Source: an uncultured Eubacterium sp.
Lineage (GTDB): Bacteria > Bacillota > Clostridia > Lachnospirales > Lachnospiraceae
Direction: 5' to 3'
DNA: 15,855 bases
Assembly: GCA_900550135.1 (NCBI GenBank)
Contig: URQO01000044.1
Coordinates: forward strand, 1-15,855
Shown here: piece after piece, positions 1 through 6,051 of the stretch
Layout: each line of letters starts with the position of its first letter
How positions within the stretch are numbered: the first letter of the stretch is position 1
Made by a program: the position numbers and the translations under genes
The notes under the pieces: model-generated
The model's database searches: none
Told to the model about the DNA's origin: nothing
What the model saw: the letters and a program-made list of their open reading frames with translations, nothing else

Positions 1-1
1 G

Positions 2-598
2 GGTCAGTGCGAGGAGTTCGAGGTGCCGAACAATCCGCGTAACGAGGAAGCAGGCAGCCGCAAGGTTCCGTTCACCCGCGAGCTGTATATCGAAAAGAGC
101 GATTTCGCGGAGGTGCCGCCTCCGAAGTTCCAGCGTCTCAAGCCGGACGGCGAGGTTCGTCTGATGGGCGCGTATATCGTCAAGTGCAACGAGATCGTCA
201 AGGACGACAACGGCGAGATCGTGGAAATCCGCTGCACGGCTGATCTTGAGACCCGCAACGGCATGCCGGTGGACGGCCGCAAGGTCAAGGGCACCATTCA
301 CTGGGTATCTGCCGAGCACGCCATCGACGCGGACCTGTATCTGTACGATAATCTGTTCACCCTCGAGAACGTTAATGACGTACCGGAGGGCACGGATTAT
401 CTGGATTACCTCAATCCGGATTCGCTCAAGAAGCTGACCGGCTGCAAGCTCGAGCCGTCGCTGGCTGATGCCAAGGAAGGCGAGCGCTTCCAGTTTGTCC
501 GCATGGGTTATTACTGCAAGGACCGCGAGAGCGGCCGCTTCAACCGCATTGTAACTCTGAAGGACAGCTTTGCAAAGACGCTGAACCAGAAGAAGTAA
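2..598 (+). CDS. glnS: Glutaminyl-tRNA synthetase, C-terminal part (5' end outside window)
   Basis: This is the C-terminal ~198 residues of GlnRS, which charges tRNA-Gln with glutamine in the cytosol. The frame is open from base 2, so the apparent GTG start at 23 is just an internal Val. What is seen matches the two beta-barrel anticodon-binding domains of bacterial GlnRS: SRKVPFTRELYIEKSDF near the left edge, GEVRLMGAYIVKCNEIVKDD, DGRKVKGTIHWVSAEHA, LYDNLFT, then EPSLADAKEGERFQFVRMGY and FNRIVTLKDSFAK at the end. The order and spacing agree with the E. coli enzyme from memory. The catalytic HIGH/KMSKS half lies upstream of the window. A perfect terminator follows the stop by 15 nt, so this is the 3' end of its transcript. 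Base composition (about 60% GC in sampled lines) is far above the rest of the window, so it probably does not belong to the same genome as ileS. Confidence 0.93.
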   Translation, partial: GQCEEFEVPNNPRNEEAGSRKVPFTRELYIEKSDFAEVPPPKFQRLKPDGEVRLMGAYIVKCNEIVKDDNGEIVEIRCTADLETRNGMPVDGRKVKGTIHWVSAEHAIDADLYLYDNLFTLENVNDVPEGTDYLDYLNPDSLKKLTGCKLEPSLADAKEGERFQFVRMGYYCKDRESGRFNRIVTLKDSFAKTLNQKK

Positions 599-603
599 TC
601 AAA

Positions 604-1527
604 TTGCATAAGAAAAGCTCTCTGACACAGGTCAGAGAGCTTTTTTCCCTGGATATTGCCCGTCTGGACGAGGCTGAGAACGGCATCTGGTCGGAGATGA
701 AGCATTACGAAAATGCGCTGGAAAACAGCAAGGCGTTCAACCACCGCATCCGCGACCGGATCGTTGAATTATCGGTTTCACTGGAGAATGCGGAGAGTGA
801 TCAGGAATTTCAGGATATCGTGACCGAATTTTATAAAGAATTTGGTGTCGGCAAGTTTGGTCTTAACAAAGCATTCCATATTATCATGGATGACGAGGCA
901 AAGCAGGTCGATATCGAGCCGATCACGCGCGTGGAACATATCGAGCTGAACGATCTGGTCGGCTATGAGCTGCAGAAAGCCAAGCTGATTGAGAATACCG
1001 AGGCATTTATCGAGGGGCGCGCGGCAAACAACTGCCTGCTTTTCGGTGACAGCGGTACTGGTAAATCATCCAGTATCAAGGCGATCTTAAATCAGTATTA
1101 TGACCGCGGACTCCGCATGATCGAGGTGTACAAGCACCAGTTCCGCGGACTGTCAGATGTCCTGGAGCAGATCAAAGACCGCAACTACAAATTTATCATT
1201 TATATGGACGATCTTTCCTTTGAGGAATATGAGCTGGAATATAAATATCTGAAAGCAATCATTGAGGGTGGTCTCGGCATTAAGCCGCAGAATGTCCTGA
1301 TTTATGCGACATCGAACCGCCGTCACTTAATCCGCGAGAAATTCAGCGATAAGCGCGAGTTGGACGACGATCTGCACTCCAACGATACGGTGCAGGAAAA
1401 ACTGTCTCTGGTTGCGCGTTTTGGCGTCACGATCTACTACGGCTCACCGGACAAGAAAGAGTTCCAGAACATCGTCCGCGTACTGGCAGACAAATACCAC
1501 ATCCATATGCCGGATAATTTAATGTAG
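604..1527 (+). CDS. DUF815-family AAA+ ATPase, fragment truncated at both ends
   Basis: The product resembles the DUF815 group of P-loop ATPases found in many Clostridia, whose cellular role is not established. Seen in the 307-residue frame: a conserved pre-domain ending GVGKFGLNKAFHI (81-93), Walker A GDSGTGKS (148-155), Walker B FIIYMDDLSF (197-206), sensor-1-like YATSNRRHL (234-242) and DTVQEKLSLVARFGV (261-275). From memory the family is about 400-450 aa, with about 100 more residues before LFSLD and a helical C-terminal lid after MPEEEL-like sequence. Here the family match begins right after the glnS terminator and ends at MPD (1515), with NLM and a stop following. The TTG start at 604 reads through a terminator hairpin and is not credible. 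Codons are less GC-rich than glnS and more than ileS. I infer a fragment joined to unrelated sequence on both sides. Family assignment is strong; the integrity of the gene is doubtful. Confidence 0.75.
   Translation: MHKKSSLTQVRELFSLDIARLDEAENGIWSEMKHYENALENSKAFNHRIRDRIVELSVSLENAESDQEFQDIVTEFYKEFGVGKFGLNKAFHIIMDDEAKQVDIEPITRVEHIELNDLVGYELQKAKLIENTEAFIEGRAANNCLLFGDSGTGKSSSIKAILNQYYDRGLRMIEVYKHQFRGLSDVLEQIKDRNYKFIIYMDDLSFEEYELEYKYLKAIIEGGLGIKPQNVLIYATSNRRHLIREKFSDKRELDDDLHSNDTVQEKLSLVARFGVTIYYGSPDKKEFQNIVRVLADKYHIHMPDNLM
613..646 (+). terminator. Rho-independent terminator of glnS
   Basis: The arms AAAAGCTCTCTGAC (613-626) and GTCAGAGAGCTTTT (631-644) are perfectly complementary with a 4-nt loop. 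Six T follow the GC part at 641-646. The site lies 15 nt after the glnS stop. It also lies inside the first codons of the next open frame, an argument that the frame's apparent TTG start at 604 is not a natural gene start. Confidence 0.9.
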
Positions 1528-1939
1528 CAAGACTGTCTAAGAAACAAGCTGCCAAACGTCCTAAACCACCATTACCTAAAGCTGCATCCGGTTCCTGATC
1601 TTCGATTACGTTTAAATCAAGTCCAAGTTCAGCAATTGCTTCTTTGATTTCATCTCTTGCTGATAAGTTGATAATCATGTTTCCTAAAGCTCTACCCATT
1701 AGGAATTCCATTGATAAATAGTAAACTGTTCTGCCATCAGCCTTTTCGTAAGCTTTCTGTGTAGCAATCCACTGGTCAATAACAATATCCTTTACCGCAT
1801 AAGCTACACAAACAAATTTATGTCTATCGCTGATTTCATCTAGAGTTTTACGATAAAGCATCTTTGCCTGATCTTTTACGCGCTTTTTGAATTCTTTTAC
1901 GAATTCTTCTTTCTGCTCTGCCATCATTTTTTTAGCCAT
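1427..1939 (-). CDS. glgP: Glycogen/maltodextrin phosphorylase, N-terminal fragment
   Basis: Phosphorylases of glycosyltransferase family GT35 split alpha-1,4-glucan with phosphate to glucose-1-phosphate in the cytosol and are normally about 800 aa. The first ~149 residues are present: HKFVCVAYAVKDIVIDQW (about 40-57), the hallmark YYLSMEFLMGR (73-83), EPDAALGNGGLGRLAACFLD (116-135) and ATLNYPAYGCGI (138-149). Homology stops at base 1493. The last ~22 codons of the open frame (1492-1427) are only the antisense of the ATPase and are not protein sequence. The start ATG at 1939 is supported by GGAGAG at 1945-1950, six bases away. Active-site and pyridoxal-phosphate residues, which lie in the missing C-terminal half, are absent. 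Codon use is AT-rich like ileS, so this end belongs to the ileS genome and was probably a complete gene there before the join. The symbol is by family; malP is equally possible. Confidence 0.85.
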   Translation of the reverse strand: MAKKMMAEQKEEFVKEFKKRVKDQAKMLYRKTLDEISDRHKFVCVAYAVKDIVIDQWIATQKAYEKADGRTVYYLSMEFLMGRALGNMIINLSARDEIKEAIAELGLDLNVIEDQEPDAALGNGGLGRLAACFLDSLATLNYPAYGCGICLPVRGRCSGTLSCPVSRSRS

Positions 1940-2019
1940 AATTTCTCTCCATTCTCTAAAATTAAAACTTTGTTTTCTTTAAAACTAAGTCTCTAAAGCA
2001 GGCATTACCCTGCACAAAT

Positions 2020-2046
2020 AAAGGAACGATTATAAACCGTTCCTTT
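2020..2046 (-). terminator. Probable terminator of ileS
   Basis: The inverted repeat AAAGGAACG (2020-2028) / CGTTCCTTT (2038-2046) has a 9-nt loop and begins about 33 bases after the ileS stop. On the minus strand the stem is followed by TTATTTGTG, a weak T tract. On the plus strand it is followed by TT after the TTT of the arm. A strong hairpin in the right place but with an imperfect U-run, so termination efficiency is uncertain. Confidence 0.6.
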
Positions 2047-2078
2047 TTAATTTGCATAAAGTCCGTTCAACTAGTAGT

Positions 2079-5000
2079 TTATGAGTTTTTTACAACACTA
2101 AATGTAACTTTCTCGCCATTAATGTTCCACTCTTTCTCATACCCATCTATTTTATCAAATTCGACACTGTCTGCCAACACTTCCTGCTTAATTTCGTCAA
2201 TGTTTCCTTCAATTACAGATTTTACCTTGTCATTGTTAGCAACATTTACAATGATTTTATCCATGACTTCAAATCCAGCCTCTTTTCTCATAGTCTGAAT
2301 CTTGCTGATTACCTCACGAACAAAACCTTCTTCCAACAATTCGTCGCTTAAGTTTGTGTCAAGAACTACCGTAACATCACCTTCGCCCTCTGATACATAA
2401 CCTTCAACCTGAGCCATATCAATAAGTAAGTCTTCTTTTTCAAGAACAACTTCATTGCCATCAAAGTCAAATGTAAGTGCTTCACCTGCATTTATTTTAT
2501 CCATTGCAACATTTCCGTCAAGATTTGATAAAGCTTCCTTAATCTTTCCTAAAAACTTGCCGTACTTAGGTCCAACAGTTCTAAGCTGTGGCTTAAATGA
2601 GTATGATGTAAATGCTCTAACATCATCAGTGAACTCTACTTCTTTTATATTCAATTCTTCAGTAATTATTTCCTGGAAAAATACCGGAAGTTCAAAATCT
2701 GCCTTGACAAACATCTTGCCAATAGGCTGTCTGTTCTTAATATTTGACTTGTTTCTACAAGCACGACCAAGAACTACCACTTTCAGTACTCTTTCCATAT
2801 TTTCTTCCAATTCCTTGTCAATGTGAGCTTCATTAACTTCAGGGAAGTCACAAAGATGAATTGATTCTTTTGCACTAGGATCAACACTTCTAACCAAGTT
2901 CTGATAAATATCTTCAGTCATAAATGGAATCATAGGTGCTGCTGCCTTTGATACAGTAACAAGTGCTGTATAAAGTGTCATATAAGCATTAATTTTGTCC
3001 TGTGGCATATCCTTTGCCCAGAATCTTTCTCTTGAACGTCTTACATACCAGTTTGACATTTCATCAACAAATTCATCTAATGCTCTTGCAGCTTCAGGAA
3101 TTCTGTAGTTTCCAAGGTTGTCATCTACAGCCTTAACCATAGAATTCATCTTTGATAATAACCACTTATCCATTACTGATAATTTGTCATAATCAAGTGT
3201 GTACTTAGTTGGATCAAACTGATCAATTTCTGCGTAAAGTACATAGAACGCGTATGTGTTCCGAAGTGTACCCATAAACTTACGCTGTCCTTCTTCTACT
3301 GCCTTGCCATGGAATCTGTTTGGAAGCCATGGAGCTGAGTTGATGTAGAAGTACCATCTGATTGCGTCTGCACCATATTTGTCAAGTGCTTCAAATGGGT
3401 CTACTGCGTTACCCTTTGACTTACTCATCTTCTGTCCGTTTTCATCCTGAACGTGACCTAAAACGATTACGTTCTTGTATGGAGCCTTATTAAACAACAA
3501 TGTTGATTCTGCAAGTAATGTGTAGAACCATCCACGTGTCTGGTCAACAGCTTCTGAAATAAAGTCAGCAGGGAACTGCTGTTCAAATAAATCTTTATTT
3601 TCAAATGGATAATGGTGCTGTGCAAATGGCATTGCCCCACTATCAAACCAACAGTCAATAACTTCCGGAACTCTCTTCATTGTACCACCACATTCAGGAC
3701 ATGGCATTGTAATTTCATCAATGTAAGGTCTGTGGAATTCAACTGTCTTAGCCTTCTCGTCACCTGACTTTTCAAAAAGTTCCTGACGGCTGCCAATTGA
3801 CTGCATACATCCACAATCACACTGCCAGATGTTAAGTGGTGTTCCCCAATAACGGTTACGGCTTACGCCCCAGTCCTGAACATTTTCAATCCAGTTTCCA
3901 AAACGTCCCTTACCGATACTTTCAGGAATCCAGTTAATTGTGTTGTTATTTTTAATTAAATCATCCTTAACTGCTGTCATCTTGATAAACCACGATTCAC
4001 GTGCATAGTAAATAAGTGGTGTATCACATCTCCAGCAATGTGGATAACTATGTTCAAACTTAGGAGCATCAAATAATAATCCTCTTGCATCTAAGTCTTT
4101 TAATACTTCAGGATCTGCCTTCTTTACAAATAAGCCGGCAAATGGTGTTTCTTCTGACATTTCACCTTTTTCAGTAACAAGCTGAACAAATGGAAGGTCA
4201 TAGTTACGTCCAACATTGGCATCGTCCTCACCAAATGCAGGAGCAATATGAACAACACCTGTACCATCTGTAAGTGTTACATAAGTATCACATGTAATAA
4301 AGAATCCCTTCTTATGCTGTTTTTCAGCTTTTTCATGAGCACATTCGTATAATGGCTCGTATTCTTTATGTTCAAGTTCTTTACCTTTATAAGTTTCAAT
4401 AATTTCGTATGCCTTAACACCTTCTTCTTCATTGCCAAGGCTACCTAAAACTGTGTCTAACAAAGCAACTGCCATGTAATATACATATCCGTCTGCTGCT
4501 TTTACCTTTGCGTAATCTTCATTTGGATTTACACAAAGTGCAACGTTTGATGGTAATGTCCAAGGTGTTGTTGTCCATGCCAAAATATATGCATCTTCAT
4601 CTTTTGCCTTAAATCTAACAATTGCTGAACGTTCCTTTACATCTTTGTAACCCTGAGCTACTTCCTGTGATGAAAGAGGTGTTCCGCAACGTGGACAGTA
4701 AGGAACAATCTTGAATCCTTTGTATAATAATCCCTTGTCCCAAATTGTTTTAAGGGCCCACCATTCTGACTCAATGTAGTTGTTGTCATATGTGACATAT
4801 GGATTGTCCATATCAGCCCAGAAACCTACAGTACCTGAGAAATCTTCCCACATACCTTTATATTTCCAAACACTTTCCTTACACTTGTCAATGAAAGGTA
4901 CAAGACCATATTCTTCAATCTGGTCTTTTCCATCTAAGCCAAGCATCTTTTCTACTTCCAACTCAACAGGAAGTCCATGAGTGTCCCATCCTGCCTTTCT

Positions 5001-5240
5001 TGGAACCATATGTCCCTTCATTGTCTGGTAACGTGGAATCATGTCTTTTATAACACGTGTTAAAACGTGTCCAATATGTGGCTTTCCGTTGGCTGTTGGA
5101 GGTCCATCATAAAATGTGTATGTTTCTCCTTCCTTACGGCTATCCATACTTTTCTTAAAAATGTCATTGTCTTTCCAAAACTTTTCTGTCTGTTTTTCTC
5201 TCTCAACAAAATTGAGATTAGTTGAAACTTTCTTGTACAT
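2079..5240 (-). CDS. ileS: Isoleucyl-tRNA synthetase
   Basis: IleRS attaches isoleucine to tRNA-Ile in the cytosol and edits mischarged valine. The 1053-aa product is full length. Seen: the ATP-binding HIGH motif in NGKPHIGHVL (55-58) and KMSKS in NGQKMSKSKGN (604-608); editing-domain landmarks AWTTTPWTLPSN (221-232) and GTGVVHIAPAFGEDD (326-340); cysteine pairs YCPRCG (181-186), HCWRCD (401-406), CDCGC (474-478) and CPECG (514-518) that look like zinc-binding knuckles; class I core RYWGTPLNIW (463-472); and EVIDCWFDSG (526-535). The C-terminal part from about 640 holds the anticodon-binding helical domain (NWYVRRSRERFW), then a long tail as in the clostridial IleRS form. Start ATG at 5240 has AAAGGAG at 5247-5253, six bases upstream. 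It stands alone behind an isoleucine T-box, so charging status of tRNA-Ile should control it. Confidence 0.97.
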   Translation of the reverse strand: MYKKVSTNLNFVEREKQTEKFWKDNDIFKKSMDSRKEGETYTFYDGPPTANGKPHIGHVLTRVIKDMIPRYQTMKGHMVPRKAGWDTHGLPVELEVEKMLGLDGKDQIEEYGLVPFIDKCKESVWKYKGMWEDFSGTVGFWADMDNPYVTYDNNYIESEWWALKTIWDKGLLYKGFKIVPYCPRCGTPLSSQEVAQGYKDVKERSAIVRFKAKDEDAYILAWTTTPWTLPSNVALCVNPNEDYAKVKAADGYVYYMAVALLDTVLGSLGNEEEGVKAYEIIETYKGKELEHKEYEPLYECAHEKAEKQHKKGFFITCDTYVTLTDGTGVVHIAPAFGEDDANVGRNYDLPFVQLVTEKGEMSEETPFAGLFVKKADPEVLKDLDARGLLFDAPKFEHSYPHCWRCDTPLIYYARESWFIKMTAVKDDLIKNNNTINWIPESIGKGRFGNWIENVQDWGVSRNRYWGTPLNIWQCDCGCMQSIGSRQELFEKSGDEKAKTVEFHRPYIDEITMPCPECGGTMKRVPEVIDCWFDSGAMPFAQHHYPFENKDLFEQQFPADFISEAVDQTRGWFYTLLAESTLLFNKAPYKNVIVLGHVQDENGQKMSKSKGNAVDPFEALDKYGADAIRWYFYINSAPWLPNRFHGKAVEEGQRKFMGTLRNTYAFYVLYAEIDQFDPTKYTLDYDKLSVMDKWLLSKMNSMVKAVDDNLGNYRIPEAARALDEFVDEMSNWYVRRSRERFWAKDMPQDKINAYMTLYTALVTVSKAAAPMIPFMTEDIYQNLVRSVDPSAKESIHLCDFPEVNEAHIDKELEENMERVLKVVVLGRACRNKSNIKNRQPIGKMFVKADFELPVFFQEIITEELNIKEVEFTDDVRAFTSYSFKPQLRTVGPKYGKFLGKIKEALSNLDGNVAMDKINAGEALTFDFDGNEVVLEKEDLLIDMAQVEGYVSEGEGDVTVVLDTNLSDELLEEGFVREVISKIQTMRKEAGFEVMDKIIVNVANNDKVKSVIEGNIDEIKQEVLADSVEFDKIDGYEKEWNINGEKVTFSVVKNS

Positions 5241-5330
5241 TCTGTACTCCTTTCATTTTTATATTGTATTACTGTTTGTTTTAGTATTTATGCAAATTAA
5301 ATATTTAGGCATGAGCCTCGTGTACTCATA

Positions 5331-5611
5331 GATAAAAATATTAAAGGCTTCCGCCCTGCTAAGGACGAAAGCCTAAATCTTCGTTATACCACCTTTAACA
5401 GCATACTCGGGATTTTCCCTTTATATGTGTTCTCTGTAACGGGAGAAACCGTCAGCTCCTACTTAATGTAAATAATTCATGTAAAAAGTTCGGGCTGCAA
5501 CTCCAGAGTGATATTCATCTAACAGCTACTTGTACCTGCTCCCACCACATACAGGCTCTCTTAAACGTTTACCATTAAACTACTGTCTCTATCATAGTCT
5601 TTGTTATATCC
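5331..5611 (-). promoter_or_regulatory. T-box riboswitch leader, isoleucine-specific, upstream of ileS
   Basis: The minus-strand leader shows T-box landmarks in order: AGAGAG (5556-5561) and GGTGGGAGC (5538-5546) of Stem I, then the specifier-loop right flank GAATATCACTCTGGAG (about 5500-5515). The codon-like triplet there is ATC (5510-5512), an isoleucine codon that fits the downstream gene. Next comes the T-box core AAAGGTGGTATAACGA (5381-5396) and a terminator hairpin at 5345-5374. The core keeps TGGT, able to pair with the ACCA end of tRNA-Ile, but differs from the usual TGGNACCNCG in the following bases. Uncharged tRNA-Ile should stabilise the antiterminator and permit ileS transcription; charged tRNA should permit termination. 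Stem folds were judged by eye; the specifier call rests on its position before ACTCTGGAG. Confidence 0.92.
5345..5374 (-). terminator. Regulated terminator of the ileS T-box
   Basis: On the minus strand AGGCTTTCGTCC (5374-5363) pairs with GGGCGGAAGCCT (5356-5345), twelve pairs including two G-U, with a 6-nt loop, followed by TTAATATTTTTAT. The 5' arm starts six bases after the T-box core, as expected for competition between terminator and antiterminator. Confidence 0.88.
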
Positions 5612-5617
5612 TTAATT

Positions 5618-5646
5618 ATTTTAGTCAATTCATTCACAAATGTCAA
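5618..5646 (-). promoter_or_regulatory. Sigma-A-type promoter for the ileS leader
   Basis: The minus strand carries a perfect -35 TTGACA (5641-5646) and a -10 TAAAAT (5618-5623) with a 17-bp spacer. The predicted start of transcription near 5611 would place the whole T-box Stem I in the transcript. A second TTGACT lies inside the spacer and is probably incidental. Confidence 0.8.
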
Positions 5647-5690
5647 CTACATTAAAGACATATATTTTTATATAATTGTATATTTTTCTT

Positions 5691-5960
5691 CTATTTGTAA
5701 TATTTATTCACTGCCTCTACAGCTTCATCATTTGACAGCCCGAATTTTTCTTCCCCGGTCATTCCCGATAAATATTCTGCTGAACTTAATTTATCCTTTT
5801 TCTTTTTATGATTTTTCTCTATTCTACTCACCTGTCCTGAATAATTCAATGAATCATAAAGCATATTTCTAACAGGCATTGCATAATGTATTTCTGACTG
5901 ATTTTCTATTCCTAAAAGAAAATATGTGTAATGATTGTCACTTTTAATTATACATTTTTA
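5691..5960 (-). pseudogene. Relic of an Rpn-family PD-(D/E)XK nuclease/transposase
   Basis: The minus-strand frame reads, without a start codon, KSDNHYTYFLLGIENQSEI then HYAMPVRNMLYDSLNY, SGQVSRIEKNHKK and SSAEYLSGM. This matches the region of recombination-promoting nuclease/putative transposase proteins (Rpn/PD-(D/E)XK transposase family) that normally runs LLGIENQ..HYAMPVRNMLYDALNY and SAEFLSGF, followed by KLIPVITLVIYFG. Here SGM jumps directly to TGEEKFGLSNDEAVEAVNKY and a stop, which looks like the family's variable C-terminal tail. The catalytic core start, the PVITLVIYFG segment and the middle are missing, so I infer an N-terminal loss and an internal deletion. A stop codon about 10 codons before DNHY closes the frame upstream. 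No ribosome binding site is evident before the only ATG (5879). Such genes are usually multicopy in Lachnospiraceae; this one should be dead. Confidence 0.72.
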
Positions 5961-5967
5961 TTTTCAA

Positions 5968-6029
5968 AAAAAGAATTATCACTCCAAAAGTTGCCTCCCC
6001 GACATCTTTTATCAGTGATAATTCTTTTT
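5968..6029 (-). terminator. Long-stem terminator at the end of the surface-protein operon
   Basis: AAAAAGAATTATCACT (5968-5983) and AGTGATAATTCTTTTT (6014-6029) form a perfect 16-bp stem, with T-runs available on both strands. The 30-nt loop has its own weaker inner pairing (AAAAG/CTTTT around GTC/GGC). It lies 22 bases after the stop of the 793-aa gene. It may serve the operon as terminator and also block transcription from the other side. A small mobile inverted-repeat element is an alternative reading. Confidence 0.8.
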
Positions 6030-6051
6030 AATTAAATATTTATATAATACT

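Noticed and set aside
1427..1492. C-terminal tail CLPVRGRC... of the phosphorylase frame as a natural alternative ending
   Set aside because: It is the exact antisense of conserved ATPase codons and resembles no phosphorylase sequence.
2029..2057. Promoter for the phosphorylase gene (TATAAT at 2029-2034, ATGCAA at 2052-2057)
   Set aside because: The -10 is perfect but lies in the loop of the ileS terminator hairpin, and the -35 matches only three of six consensus bases; too weak to list.
5116..5331. 71-aa plus-strand frame over the ileS start
   Set aside because: It is antisense to the conserved IleRS N-terminus and leader, with hydrophobic low-complexity content and no ribosome binding site.
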